From assembly GCF_021025955.1 (NCBI RefSeq), contig NZ_JAJNCL010000007.1, positions 124,001 to 188,000 of the forward strand: a stretch of 64,000 bases of DNA. Direction: 5' to 3'. The translations under genes were made by a program, and so were the position numbers. This DNA comes from Rhodococcus qingshengii. Lineage in GTDB: Bacteria; Actinomycetota; Actinomycetes; Mycobacteriales; Mycobacteriaceae. The notes beneath the pieces were generated by a model. It made no database searches. It worked only from the letters and a program-made list of their open reading frames with translations, and was not told the origin of the DNA. Shown one piece after another: positions 17,232 to 27,249 of this stretch (position 1 is its first letter; the number at the start of each line of letters is the position of its first letter).

Positions 17232-17696
17232 GTGGATCGAGGGATTGTGAAGGCGATACTGGCAACGGTCGTAAGCATCCTTCTGGTGGTTGCCTTGGCC
17301 GTCGCCGTCCTGCTTTTACTTTCCGGATCCCCGCGCGAACGCACCTCGCACGAGCTTACCGATACTGTGCACACGATCGGTGGGAAGCCGACCACCTGCA
17401 CCGACTTGTTCGGCGTAACGTGCAGCTTCGCTTTGCAGTCGGACTACAACCAATGGGGGCAAGACCTCGACAGTTTTGTCGGTGCCGGGACTCTCGGCCC
17501 CTTTGCCCGCAGCATCGGCTTCGTGGCGGAGGCAAAGCTAAGCTTGCAGGCATGCGAGGTCAGCGCAACCGCTGGTCGGACGATTCTCGATTTCTACACT
17601 CTCGCCGGGATCGACCACCCCGCGGCCACGACCACGGACCTCTTCCCCTTCTGGAACGAGTCCCGCCAATTCCTGTGCCCGGTCAACAGTTTCTGA
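17232..17696 (+). CDS. Membrane-anchored or secreted small protein, unknown function
   Basis: A protein of about 154 residues with an N-terminal hydrophobic segment (AILATVVSILLVVALAVAVL LLL, broken here for length) that could be an uncleaved anchor or signal. The rest is extracytoplasmic and contains four cysteines, near CTDLFGVTC, QACEVS and LCPVNSF, probably forming disulphides. The start is uncertain. GTG at 17232 has no ribosome-binding site, while GTG at 17247 follows GAGGG closely and would give 149 residues. I do not recognise the family. The SigF-type promoter upstream and the CsbD and catalase genes downstream suggest a general-stress or stationary-phase envelope protein. Confidence 0.7.
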   Translation: MDRGIVKAILATVVSILLVVALAVAVLLLLSGSPRERTSHELTDTVHTIGGKPTTCTDLFGVTCSFALQSDYNQWGQDLDSFVGAGTLGPFARSIGFVAEAKLSLQACEVSATAGRTILDFYTLAGIDHPAATTTDLFPFWNESRQFLCPVNSF

Positions 17697-17830
17697 GAAC
17701 GGTTGATCGCTACTCGAGCCCGGACTGAACAAAAGCGTCGCGCACGTAACGCTGAACGAAATTCGCACTGGTGCAACAACGTCGCAGTTCGATCACAGGA
17801 GTCATGCCCGCACCACGTCCAGCACAAAAT

Positions 17831-17855
17831 GTTTATGCGAATTTCGACGGGGTAG
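17831..17855 (+). promoter_or_regulatory. SigF-type promoter of the csbD-like gene
   Basis: GTTT at 17831-17834 and GGGTAG at 17850-17855 are separated by 15 bases. The csbD-like GTG lies about 70 bases downstream. CsbD-family genes are classic general-stress sigma targets. Confidence 0.6.
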
Positions 17856-17925
17856 GGCCTTCTGTACGGGAGTCCTGCCTGCGCGGGAACCCCGAGCGAG
17901 AATCCGAACGAATTGGAGGGTCAAC

Positions 17926-18162
17926 GTGCCAGACGACAAGAGCGGCCCCAGCGAGGGCATCAAAGGCGTTGTAGAGGACGTCAAGGGTAAGGCCAAGGAA
18001 GCCGTTGGTGCGGTCTCCGGGAACGACAGTTTGACCCGAGAGGGCCGCGCCCAACAGGACAAGGCCGAGAGCCAGCGAGAAGTAGCGAAGAAAGAGGCAG
18101 AAGCCGAGAAGGCTCGCGCGGAAGCTGCCGCGGACGAAGCACGGCAGAAGTCCGAGCAATAG
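17926..18162 (+). CDS. CsbD-like general stress protein
   Basis: A 78-residue, highly charged soluble protein. The GTG start has a strong GGAGGG box 5 bases upstream. The N-terminal half (GIKGVVEDVKGKAKEAVGAV) is the CsbD repeat pattern. The C-terminal half is a long Ala/Glu/Lys helix (EAEAEKARAEAAADEARQKS), as in many actinobacterial CsbD-like proteins. The biochemical role is unknown for the family, but its members are markers of the general stress response. A SigF-type promoter upstream and the catalase gene downstream agree with that. Confidence 0.85.
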   Translation: MPDDKSGPSEGIKGVVEDVKGKAKEAVGAVSGNDSLTREGRAQQDKAESQREVAKKEAEAEKARAEAAADEARQKSEQ

Positions 18163-18187
18163 TCGGGGCGCACTCGTCACCCTCGGC

Positions 18188-18203
18188 CTGGGATTGATCC
18201 CAG
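18188..18203 (+). terminator. Short hairpin after the csbD-like gene
   Basis: CTGGGATTGATCCCAG is a self-complementary 16-mer 25 bases after the stop. It is followed by a G/C-rich stretch rather than T residues, so it is at best a weak terminator. Confidence 0.35.
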
Positions 18204-18305
18204 CCCGGGGGTGTGTCGTGGCTCCGCGTTCGAAATGAAATCTCTACTTTATTACGGCGTAACAGAATTCGTGCGCCCAGCATCACGATCAAGAGGAGCT
18301 GTTCG

Positions 18306-20474
<2,169 letters not shown>

Positions 20475-20496
20475 GTGCCGGCGTACGTTCGAACTT

Positions 20497-20531
20497 GCGG
20501 TGTGGCCGAATCGGCAGTTCGGCCACACCGC
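20497..20531 (+). terminator. Strong hairpin terminator after katE
   Basis: The arm GCGGTGTGGCCGAA (20497-20510) pairs perfectly over 14 bp with 20518-20531 around a 7-base loop. It starts 22 bases after the catalase stop. There is no T-tract, which is common in actinobacteria. Confidence 0.75.
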
Positions 20532-20561
20532 CGGAGTGAAGACGAGTGAAGGGACGAAATA

Positions 20562-20831
20562 GTGGCTCGCAAGGACTCACAACCTCAACTCAAGGATCAA
20601 GAACTCTACGAAGAGCTACGCGAGAAGGGCGATTCCAAGGAGAAGGCGGCCCGAATCTCCAATGCGGCCGCCAATCGAGGGCGGTCGAACGTCGCCAAGT
20701 CCGGTGGTCAATCCTCACCGTATGAGGAGTGGACGGTAGATGATCTGAAGAGACGTGCGAAGGAACTCGATCTGCACGGCTACTCGAAGCTGAGCAAGGG
20801 CGAGCTGATCGAGAAACTCCGCAATCACTGA
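20562..20831 (+). CDS. Rho-N (SAP-like) domain small protein
   Basis: An 89-residue charged protein with a GTG start. The N-terminal part (LYEELREKGDSKEKAARISN) is a helical motif found in actinobacterial stress-related plasmid and chromosomal proteins. The C-terminal part (YEEWTVDDLKRRAKELDLHG, YSKLSKGELIEKLRNH) is a Rho termination factor N-terminal/SAP-like helix-extended-loop-helix, a nucleic-acid-binding fold. No RNA-helicase domain is present, so it is not Rho itself. A role in binding DNA or RNA under stress is inferred from the katE and usfY neighbours. Confidence 0.8.
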   Translation: MARKDSQPQLKDQELYEELREKGDSKEKAARISNAAANRGRSNVAKSGGQSSPYEEWTVDDLKRRAKELDLHGYSKLSKGELIEKLRNH

Positions 20832-20872
20832 GTCGCATTCTGCTTGTGCAGAATACGACTCGAGCGTTCGGT

Positions 20873-21166
20873 TCAATGACCTTCTTGATCGAAGAGTTCC
20901 TGACCATCCAGTCGTTTGACCCCACGGTGTTCCATCAAGATAACCGCTGTCCCGACGATGAAGGACACCACGCACACGATGCCGGCAATGATCGACCATC
21001 CGCGAAATCCGTAACCCGCTGCCACCAAGGTCAATCCGAGCGTAGCCAGGCCCAGCCCGATCAGCAGATATCCGGGATAGTTGCGGCCGTCGCTGATTGC
21101 CTCCCCGACGTGCGATCGATTGGTGTGTTCGTCATCTACCGGTGAACTCCCGCTCGTGTTGGTCAC
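20873..21166 (-). CDS. usfY: UsfY-like membrane protein
   Basis: A small membrane protein of about 97 residues. The GTG at 21166, with GGAG 6 bases upstream, is preferred over the ATG at 21178. The N-terminus (PVDDEHTNRSHVGEAISDGR) is followed by NYPGYLL and two membrane helices, then a basic tail (MEHRGVKRLDGQ). The PVDH-x-R-T-R-P-x-x-GE pattern followed by two helices matches UsfY, encoded upstream of sigF in mycobacteria. The function is unknown. A SigF-type promoter lies upstream on the same strand (21,232-21,257). No sigF/rsbW genes are in this window. Confidence 0.75.
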   Translation of the reverse strand: MTNTSGSSPVDDEHTNRSHVGEAISDGRNYPGYLLIGLGLATLGLTLVAAGYGFRGWSIIAGIVCVVSFIVGTAVILMEHRGVKRLDGQELFDQEGH

Positions 21167-21231
21167 AGCACACTCCATCCTGAGTTCGTGAATACTTGCG
21201 ATTTGCCGCTTGTCGTCGGTTCACAGGGCAA

Positions 21232-21257
21232 CTACCCGATCGGTGGGTGGGTGAAAC
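21232..21257 (-). promoter_or_regulatory. SigF-type promoter of usfY
   Basis: On the minus strand GTTT (21257-21254) and GGGTAG (21237-21232) are separated by 16 bases, 66 bases before the usfY GTG. Confidence 0.6.
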
Positions 21258-21338
21258 CGATCGAGTAGTGCCGAAAGGCGGAGAAAGTCGTAGGCTCGAA
21301 GTACCGGATGTGGCGGAACGCCGGTGCGAGGAAGTCCT

Positions 21339-22487
21339 ATGAATGCGAAGCCGACTCCCGACCTGTTCTCCGTAGGTACACCGACTCTCGGTGTGGAGGA
21401 GGAGTTCTTGCTCTGCGATCCGCGGACTGGGCATCCCAGTCCGCGCAACGTCGAAGTTGCAGCTGCCGGGCGAGAACTCGGTATCTCGCTGCAACTCGAA
21501 CTCACGCGTTGTCAGGTGGAGACGTCCACCTCGATCGGAAGTCATATTCGTGATCTTCGTGATCAACTCTGTGAATCTCGTGCCGTTACCGCCGACGCTG
21601 CTGCTCGCGTGGGTTGTCAGCTCATTGCAGTCGGGACGCCGTTCTACGATCCGCCGGTCGACGAGATCACGCAGAAGTCGCGATACCAGCGGATGGCCGG
21701 TCAATTCGGTGCGATCACCGAGGGTGTGATGTGTGGCTGCCACATTCATGTGGGTGTGGACGATCGAGAACGATCGGTCCAGATCGTCAATCATCTGCGC
21801 CCGTGGTTACCGACCTTGCTGGCGTTGACGGCGAACTCCCCGATCAGCGGTGGACGCGATACCGGCTATGCGAGTTGGCGTTACGTCCTGTTCGGCAGGT
21901 GGCCCAGTTCGGGCCCGCCACCTTACTTCGAGTCCGTGGGGCACTACGAAGATGCTGTTGCAGCGATGCTGGAGACAGGGGTAATTCTCGATCCGCACAT
22001 GGTCTATTGGGACGTGCGCATGTCGGATCACCTTCCTACCGTGGAGATTCGGATCAGCGACGTGCCTGCCACCGTCGAGGAGACGCTGACTCTGGCCACG
22101 CTGGTGCAGGCCCTTGTCGGCACCGCATCCGCCGCGATAACCAAAGGTGAGGCGGCGCCCGCTGTGGATCACGAGTTACTCCGGGCGGCTTGCTGGCGGG
22201 CGGCACGCGACGGACTCGACGGGAGGTCGCTGGACGTGGAATCCGTGCGCTTGCTGACCGCCCACCAGGCAGTTCGGCGATTGGTGGATCATGTCGAACC
22301 TGCTCTGACCGCATTCGGCGAGTTCGAGCAGGTCACGGCTTCCTTGGACAAGGTCTTCAGCAATGGAAACGGGGCGATCGTGCAGCGCCGTCAACTCGCG
22401 CGTCGGTCACGTGTGGCTGATGTGATCGACGAATGTGCCCGACGCACTTTCGAAGGGTGCAGTTCGCACGGGAGCAGTGAGATGTAG
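21339..22487 (+). CDS. Carboxylate-amine ligase, YbdK family (putative glutamate-cysteine ligase 2)
   Basis: A 382-residue GCS2-family enzyme. The ATG at 21339 with a GAGGAAG box is preferred over 21324. Motifs include the N-terminal [16 protein letters not shown], the CQVETST loop that binds substrate carboxylates, [11 protein letters not shown], and [12 protein letters not shown] near the C-terminus. E. coli YbdK has weak glutamate-cysteine ligase activity. Actinobacteria make mycothiol and ergothioneine rather than glutathione, so the true amine substrate is open. It is divergent from usfY within the stress island. Confidence 0.88.
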   Translation: MNAKPTPDLFSVGTPTLGVEEEFLLCDPRTGHPSPRNVEVAAAGRELGISLQLELTRCQVETSTSIGSHIRDLRDQLCESRAVTADAAARVGCQLIAVGTPFYDPPVDEITQKSRYQRMAGQFGAITEGVMCGCHIHVGVDDRERSVQIVNHLRPWLPTLLALTANSPISGGRDTGYASWRYVLFGRWPSSGPPPYFESVGHYEDAVAAMLETGVILDPHMVYWDVRMSDHLPTVEIRISDVPATVEETLTLATLVQALVGTASAAITKGEAAPAVDHELLRAACWRAARDGLDGRSLDVESVRLLTAHQAVRRLVDHVEPALTAFGEFEQVTASLDKVFSNGNGAIVQRRQLARRSRVADVIDECARRTFEGCSSHGSSEM

Positions 22488-22514
22488 GCAACGGGGACCT
22501 GTAGGCAACGGGGA
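22483..22514 (+). repeat. Tandem 15-bp repeat spanning the ybdK-like stop codon
   Basis: TGTAGGCAACGGGGA occurs at 22483-22497 and again at 22500-22514 (period 17). The first copy contains the stop codon of the carboxylate-amine ligase gene. Confidence 0.6.
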
Positions 22515-22634
22515 GGCGTTGACTTCCAATTTTGTGCCGAGTTCACTGGAAATGAGGACTTGTCGACTCCCCCGTGCAGAAATAATCCCGTCTGTAGGTC
22601 GCGTCGCGAGTTGCATACTGGCGAAGGGTTAGTC

Positions 22635-23108
22635 ATGAAAAACGAATCTGGCGAACGGGCGTCCGAAGAACCTCAGTCTGCGCGTGGAACCCCGGGCTCC
22701 CGAGGCACGGGCTCGGATGAACCCGGAGGCGGTCCGGTAGATCGCCCTTCCGGCTCGTTCGACGACGAGGTGACGATCTCGGGGGTAGAAGGAACCGCGA
22801 CAACTCCCGCCGAGCCCACCGCATCCGAACCGACTGTGCCGCCCTACGAGGGACGCCAGGAGGCCGCAAAGAAGTCGGCCTTCAAGGCGGCCGAGAGTTC
22901 TGGTGGACCGAATACGGGAGGGGCCGGCGAACCTGTCGTCGATTCTGAGTTCAAGGCACCACCGGCGGAAGAGACTCCCGGAGGACGAACTGCATCCCCT
23001 GCAGACGAGCAACCCGCCGCGGAGACGACTGAATCGGCTTCCAGCGAAAGCGGAGTGGGGCCGGCACATCAAACCGGCGTAGGGAGGAGCGAAGACAAGA
23101 AAACGTGA
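22635..23108 (+). CDS. Intrinsically disordered acidic protein, unknown function
   Basis: A 157-residue protein starting MKNESGERASEEPQ, with an AAGG element before the ATG at 22635. The composition is dominated by Gly, Ser, Pro, Glu, Thr and Ala with almost no hydrophobic core, so it should be disordered. The only structured-looking piece is the short YEGRQEAAKKSAFKAAESSG stretch near the middle. There is no signal peptide. Codon use is like its neighbours. Similar low-complexity proteins occur in actinobacterial stress islands, possibly as desiccation protectants; that is only a guess. Confidence 0.65.
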   Translation: MKNESGERASEEPQSARGTPGSRGTGSDEPGGGPVDRPSGSFDDEVTISGVEGTATTPAEPTASEPTVPPYEGRQEAAKKSAFKAAESSGGPNTGGAGEPVVDSEFKAPPAEETPGGRTASPADEQPAAETTESASSESGVGPAHQTGVGRSEDKKT

Positions 23109-23165
23109 TGATCTGACAGATCCATCGTGTTGCACGTTCACGTCGGTGCGTCGGACGTGCATTCC

Positions 23166-23199
23166 TGCTGCATCGATCATCTTGCTGCATCGGCCATCT
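23166..23199 (+). repeat. Two tandem 17-bp repeats upstream of the cinA-like gene
   Basis: TGCTGCATCGATCATCT (23166-23182) is followed directly by TGCTGCATCGGCCATCT (23183-23199), with two mismatches, ending 31 bases before the start codon of the CinA-type gene. Confidence 0.6.
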
Positions 23200-23230
23200 T
23201 GTGTCGATGACACGGCCGGAGGGACAACAT

Positions 23231-23743
23231 ATGAACGACGATCCATGCCCCGCGCTTCCGTCGGACAAGGACCTCGACGCGCTGTGCGGTCGGCTGGCTA
23301 CCTTGGTCGAAGAGCGCGGCCTCACAGTCGCCACGGTGGAATCGCTGACTGCCGGGAACATCGCCGCGCACCTGGGGAAGGCACCGAACGCCGGATCGTG
23401 GTTTTGTGGTGGGATCGTCGCGTACACCCGAGCGGTCAAGCATTCCTTACTTCATGTTCCGGACGGGCCAGTGGTCTGTGAGGAGGCTGCCCGGGTCATG
23501 GCACACAGCACTGCCACGCTGATGGGCGCGACCTTGACGCTGGCTGTCACCGGCGAAGCCGGACCGGATACACAGGAGAACGATCCACCTGGAACTGTCT
23601 GGTTCGGAGTCGTCGACCATGGGACCGCTGACACGGAGAAGCAGGTTTTCTCCGGCGACCCCGAAGCCGTCCTGGGAGCAACTGTCGAGCACGCGATCCA
23701 ACTACTTCTGCGTCACGCATCCGGTCGCGACACAGCGAGTTAG
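23231..23743 (+). CDS. CinA C-terminal-domain amidohydrolase (PncC type)
   Basis: A 170-residue stand-alone CinA_C protein. The ATG at 23231 has a GGAGGG box; an upstream ATG at 23201 has none. The family motif VATVESLTAGNIAAHLGKAP and the nucleotide-binding stretch AVTGEAGPDTQENDPPGTVW are present. The family deamidates nicotinamide mononucleotide in pyridine-nucleotide salvage. The usual motif has ESCTGG; here it is ESLTAG, and the normal GPGG becomes GPDT. These are substitutions near the active site, so activity could differ. The neighbouring stress genes suggest repair or recycling of damaged cofactors. Confidence 0.82.
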   Translation: MNDDPCPALPSDKDLDALCGRLATLVEERGLTVATVESLTAGNIAAHLGKAPNAGSWFCGGIVAYTRAVKHSLLHVPDGPVVCEEAARVMAHSTATLMGATLTLAVTGEAGPDTQENDPPGTVWFGVVDHGTADTEKQVFSGDPEAVLGATVEHAIQLLLRHASGRDTAS

Positions 23744-23765
23744 AGAGTGTGAACTAGTCGAGTAT

Positions 23766-23981
23766 TCAACTCTTCGAACGGTTCTTCTTGTGACGACCTG
23801 TGTGTTTCACGGGCGCCTGCGCGGTTGGAACCAGATGACCGGCAGCCGTGCATTTTTCGACTACGAGGTTCTTGCTGACTCCTCGGTTGGCATCCACTGC
23901 GCAAGTGATTGCTTCCTTGTCGGAGTTGAAAGGTTCCTCGGTCGAAGAGCCGTCGGGCATCGTGATCTTGTACCGATCCAT
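23766..23981 (-). CDS. Small basic protein, unknown function
   Basis: A 71-residue frame starting MDRYKITMPDGSSTEEPF and ending in a lysine/arginine-rich tail (TGRHKKNRSKS). Its N-terminal MPDGSSTE...FNSDKEAITCA pattern looks like a small beta-rich modifier fold, and the tail could bind nucleic acid. There is no clear ribosome-binding site, and an internal ATG (codon 8) is possible. It is convergent with the cinA-like gene, 22 bases apart. I do not recognise a family. The frame could be real because no other strand offers a better reading over 23,744-24,057. Confidence 0.5.
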   Translation of the reverse strand: MDRYKITMPDGSSTEEPFNSDKEAITCAVDANRGVSKNLVVEKCTAAGHLVPTAQAPVKHTGRHKKNRSKS

Positions 23982-24057
23982 ACGTCGACTATTGCGGGTT
24001 GATCCGTCTCCGACAACCCGTGCTCACGGAAATATCGGGCTTGACGGATCATGTGGA

Positions 24058-24909
24058 TCAGCGAGTCCAATAGTCTTCGGGTCTTTCACCTGAGCGGAAT
24101 CCGTAGTGCTCGAGCATCGCTGTCGCTTCCGGGAAGTTGGCTGCCAGAGCTTCGGGCACATGGGCATCGCTTCCGAATGTCACCGCTTTGCCTCCCTCTT
24201 CGCTCCACCACTGGGGTATCCAGGGCCACAGCCGACGGGTGTTCATCTCGAGGGCTCGGCCGCTGTCGGCGATGGCGCGCATGGCATTTCGGAATCCGTC
24301 TTCGAATCGGCGGGGATCGAAAGGTCCGGCGCTTTCGGTCGGCCATGCGCGCACCGCGTAGTCGATGTGGGTGAACACTTCGAAGGCGCGGGAACCCGCT
24401 ACCATGCGCGGAATCTCTTCGAGGTACGCCCAGATCACCTCGTCAGCGCCCCAAATTCGGAACAAAGTGTTCGGTTCACTCCGATCGCCGCCGACTTCGA
24501 GCGTGTGCAAGGAACCCAATACTCGGTCGATGCCGCCGAGATCGAGGAATTGCGCCGCTTGCGCTTCGTGCAGGTGCGGTTGTCCGAACTCGACTCCGGT
24601 GACAATTCGCAATTGAGGAAAACGGTGTCGGCATTGTTCGATGCTGTCGAGGTAGCCGTCGACGTCGAGGATCGGTGCGCGAGCGTATCCGTCAGCGGTG
24701 AGGAGGTGACGTTGGTGGGGCATCAGGTCCGCGGCGTCTGTGCGCCAACGGTCGTCGAAGTCCAGGTGCTCGGTGAACACCAACGCCGGCAATCCGATTG
24801 CTTCGGCACGCGCGCAAGTCTGTTGCATTCGCCCGGAAGCGTCGGACTGTGGTCCGCCGGTGTCCCACGACCACTCGCTGTGAACATGACTGTCCGCGGG
24901 TAGTTGCAT
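24058..24909 (-). CDS. PHP-domain phosphoesterase (histidinol-phosphatase-like)
   Basis: A 283-residue PHP protein. The frame is open to 25146, but the true start is the ATG at 24909 (MQLPADSHVHSEWSWDT); upstream codons are antisense to the TetR gene. The metal ligands are visible as the DSHVHSEWSWD motif at the N-terminus, FTEHLDF, GVEFGQ, the HTL-containing middle loop (GSLHTLEV), FTHIDY and the C-terminal FGSDAHVPEAL. Such enzymes hydrolyse phosphate monoesters; HisK-type histidinol phosphatase is the best known member, but many orphan PHP genes have other substrates. It lies 37 bases downstream of the tetR gene. Confidence 0.85.
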   Translation of the reverse strand: MQLPADSHVHSEWSWDTGGPQSDASGRMQQTCARAEAIGLPALVFTEHLDFDDRWRTDAADLMPHQRHLLTADGYARAPILDVDGYLDSIEQCRHRFPQLRIVTGVEFGQPHLHEAQAAQFLDLGGIDRVLGSLHTLEVGGDRSEPNTLFRIWGADEVIWAYLEEIPRMVAGSRAFEVFTHIDYAVRAWPTESAGPFDPRRFEDGFRNAMRAIADSGRALEMNTRRLWPWIPQWWSEEGGKAVTFGSDAHVPEALAANFPEATAMLEHYGFRSGERPEDYWTR

Positions 24910-24946
24910 GTTCAGTTCGTACCAGAGCCCGGGAGTTCTGGCCTGA

Positions 24947-25666
24947 TTACAGCTCGGACTGGCGCGCGAAATCGCTCTGTGCAGTGCTTCCCCAAATCTC
25001 GGACGACTGAGTCTCGGGTTCGCTGTCCAGCTTTCGGACGTCGTGAATGAACTCCACACCGTGCAATTCTTCGGCAGGAACCGACAGAAGCTTGCAGGTG
25101 GTGCTGACGAAGAATCGCTGTACATCTTCCAACTCGAGACGCCCACCGGGCCGGTACCAGTGTGCGACCCCGGTACACATCTCGAGTATCGCGAGTCGGC
25201 TCAATGCCAGATCTTCGATGTCAAAGGCGCCCACGCGTTGGCCGCGTTCGAGGACCTGTCCGAAAAGAAGCTCGTACTCGTCGCGCAGCGTCTGCAACTC
25301 GATGCGGTTGTCGCCGGTCAACCCGCGCATCTCGTACTCGGCGACGCGGGCAGTCAGTTGGTTGACGGCGGTAATGCCGACGTGTGACGACACCAGGCCG
25401 GCGAGCTGGACTACGGGATCGGCGCTGCGGCGCATCGCCCGCTCTCCCGACTGTGTCAGCTCGTCGAGGCACGACCGAATGATCGAAGCCAGCAGTGACT
25501 CTTTGCTGCCGACATAGTGATAGAGCGTTGCCGAGTTGATGCCGGCTTCTGCTCCGAGTTCACGAATGCCCGTGGCGGCGAACCCTTTCGTCGCGAACAG
25601 CGTGACTGCCGCCCGTTGAACGCGCCCCAGGTCCATGATCCTCATTTCGGTTGGTTGCCCAATCAT
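24947..25666 (-). CDS. TetR-family regulator of the MHS/MaoC/CoA-ligase operon
   Basis: A 239-residue TetR protein. The HTH is at residues 15-60 (TLFATKGFAATGIRELGAEA, GINSATLYHYVGSKESLL). The ligand domain has the layout of regulators of fatty-acid or aromatic-acid catabolism (KstR2/FadR-like; exact class uncertain). The C-terminal 40 residues are acidic and probably flexible. It is divergent from the transporter operon starting at 25865. Two near-identical 16-bp palindromes in the shared intergenic region are probable operators for both directions, implying autoregulation and induction by a pathway acyl-CoA or acid. Confidence 0.9.
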   Translation of the reverse strand: MIGQPTEMRIMDLGRVQRAAVTLFATKGFAATGIRELGAEAGINSATLYHYVGSKESLLASIIRSCLDELTQSGERAMRRSADPVVQLAGLVSSHVGITAVNQLTARVAEYEMRGLTGDNRIELQTLRDEYELLFGQVLERGQRVGAFDIEDLALSRLAILEMCTGVAHWYRPGGRLELEDVQRFFVSTTCKLLSVPAEELHGVEFIHDVRKLDSEPETQSSEIWGSTAQSDFARQSEL

Positions 25667-25696
25667 GCTAGCATCGCCGCCGAAATCGAATGACGG

Positions 25697-25712
25697 TCAA
25701 TCAGTCGATTGA
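25697..25712. promoter_or_regulatory. TetR operator copy 1
   Basis: TCAATC-AGTC-GATTGA, 31 bases upstream of the tetR start codon. It shares both half-sites with the copy at 25750. Confidence 0.65.
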
Positions 25713-25749
25713 TAGCTGCTCATATACTGGCGAATTGCATCTCAAATAA

Positions 25750-25765
25750 TCAATCGATCGATTGA
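25750..25765. promoter_or_regulatory. TetR operator copy 2
   Basis: TCAATCGATCGATTGA, a perfect 16-bp palindrome 7 bases before the -35 element of the transporter promoter. Its centre is 53 bp from that of copy 1, about five helical turns. Confidence 0.7.
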
Positions 25766-25772
25766 AAAAAGC

Positions 25773-25802
25773 TTGACTGTGCCCTGGGTCACTGCATAGT
25801 GT
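25773..25802 (+). promoter_or_regulatory. Housekeeping-type promoter of the transporter operon
   Basis: TTGACT (25773-25778) and TAGTGT (25797-25802) are separated by 18 bases. The first start codon follows at 25865. Confidence 0.5.
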
Positions 25803-25864
25803 CCTTGTCGAGCCTCCCTCTCGGTGCGAGAGCTAACAGGGCACTCCATACAAGGAGCAATGAC

Positions 25865-27235
25865 ATGAACGACGCGAATCCCCCATCCCCCGCAACTGTC
25901 GACAGGCCTGCCCTGCGGCGGGTGGCCGGATCAGTTCTGGTCGGTACCACGATCGAGTGGTACGACTTTCAGATCTACGGCGCCTCCGCCGCTTTGGTCT
26001 TTGCGCCGCTGTTCTTTTCGGGCGCAGATCCCGCGCTCGCGACGATTCTCTCCTTCGCCACCTTTGCAGTCGGCTTCCTGGCTCGGCCGCTCGGTGGCGT
26101 TGTGATGGGCCACTTCGGGGACCGTATCGGACGCAAGAAGGTCTTGGTTCTTGCACTTCTTCTGATGGGAGCCGCAACATTCCTGGTCGGCGTCCTTCCG
26201 ACGTCCAATCAGATCGGTGTGTGGGCCCCGATTCTTCTCGTTGTGCTGAGGCTGATCCAAGGCTTCGGTGTCGGCGGTGAGTGGGGTGGCGCAGTTCTGA
26301 CTGCTGTGGAATACGCACCCAAGAATCGCCGAGGCTTCTACGGCAGCATGCCGCAGGTCGGTGTGCCGGCCGGTCTTCTGCTGGCGACGGCCGTCATGTT
26401 CGGTACCAAGGCGCTCACCGGAGACCAATTCCTGGTGTGGGGGTGGAGAATTCCCTTCCTGCTGAGTATCGCGTTGGTCGCCGTGGGACTTTACATTCGC
26501 ACCGCGTTGGAAGAGACTCCCGCATTCGCACGCGTGAAGCAGCAGAACACCGCGGTCAAGATTCCGATGGTCGACGCGTTCAAGAACTATCCTCGTCAGA
26601 TCATTCTTGCCGCAGGTTCGATGATCAGCACGGGCGCTTACTTCTACATCCTCAACACCTACAGCCTGACCTACGCCGACCAGTTCGATCTGCTGTCCGG
26701 AAACCTCATGCTCGGAGCGGTCATGGTGTCCGCACTCGTTGCAGTCATCTTCATTCCGATCTTCGGTCAACTGTCCGAGAAATTTGGCCGACGCCGGATC
26801 CTGATGGTCGGCATCACCGGCATGGGTCTCTGGGTCTTCGTTGCCTTCGCCGCGATAGATACCGGCAACTTCTGGATCACCACAGGCGCATTGGCCGTCG
26901 GCGCCTTCATGCTCAGCATTTCGTACGGACCGCAGGCGACGTTCATCGCCGAATTGTTCGATGCGCGGGTGCGCTACAGCGCGGCGTCCATCGCTTTCCA
27001 GATCGGTGTTCTCTTGGGTGGCGCAATCGCACCGATGGTCGCGGCCATGTTGGTTCGCGCGACAGGTGGATCGTTCGCGGTCGCTGTGTATATCGCTGCC
27101 CTGTCGGTTATTTCGCTGATCAGCGTCTACTTCGTCCGTGACACCGACCTCGACGAAGGAAGTCGCGACATGTACATCGATGACAACGGGGCGTATCTGC
27201 CGCCGGTCGATCAACGCTCAACGGCTGTCAACTAA
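25865..27235 (+). CDS. MFS transporter, metabolite:H+ symporter (MHS) family
   Basis: A 456-residue, 12-helix transporter. The ATG at 25865 has AAGGAG 7 bases upstream. MHS hallmarks are the helix-1 motif GTTIEWYDFQIYG, the loop-2 motif GHFGDRIGRKK, and GGEWGGAVLTAVEYAP in helix 5. The family takes up shikimate, alpha-ketoglutarate, proline, citrate or aromatic acids with protons. The downstream genes (MaoC hydratase and acyl-CoA ligase) imply import of an organic acid that is then activated to its CoA ester. Controlled by the divergent TetR through the palindromes upstream. Confidence 0.92.
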   Translation: MNDANPPSPATVDRPALRRVAGSVLVGTTIEWYDFQIYGASAALVFAPLFFSGADPALATILSFATFAVGFLARPLGGVVMGHFGDRIGRKKVLVLALLLMGAATFLVGVLPTSNQIGVWAPILLVVLRLIQGFGVGGEWGGAVLTAVEYAPKNRRGFYGSMPQVGVPAGLLLATAVMFGTKALTGDQFLVWGWRIPFLLSIALVAVGLYIRTALEETPAFARVKQQNTAVKIPMVDAFKNYPRQIILAAGSMISTGAYFYILNTYSLTYADQFDLLSGNLMLGAVMVSALVAVIFIPIFGQLSEKFGRRRILMVGITGMGLWVFVAFAAIDTGNFWITTGALAVGAFMLSISYGPQATFIAELFDARVRYSAASIAFQIGVLLGGAIAPMVAAMLVRATGGSFAVAVYIAALSVISLISVYFVRDTDLDEGSRDMYIDDNGAYLPPVDQRSTAVN

Positions 27236-27249
27236 TAGAGGAAACTTCA

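Noticed and set aside
25931..27214. A 427-codon minus-strand frame opposite the MHS transporter
   Set aside because: It has no recognisable motif. The plus strand encodes a complete 12-helix transporter.
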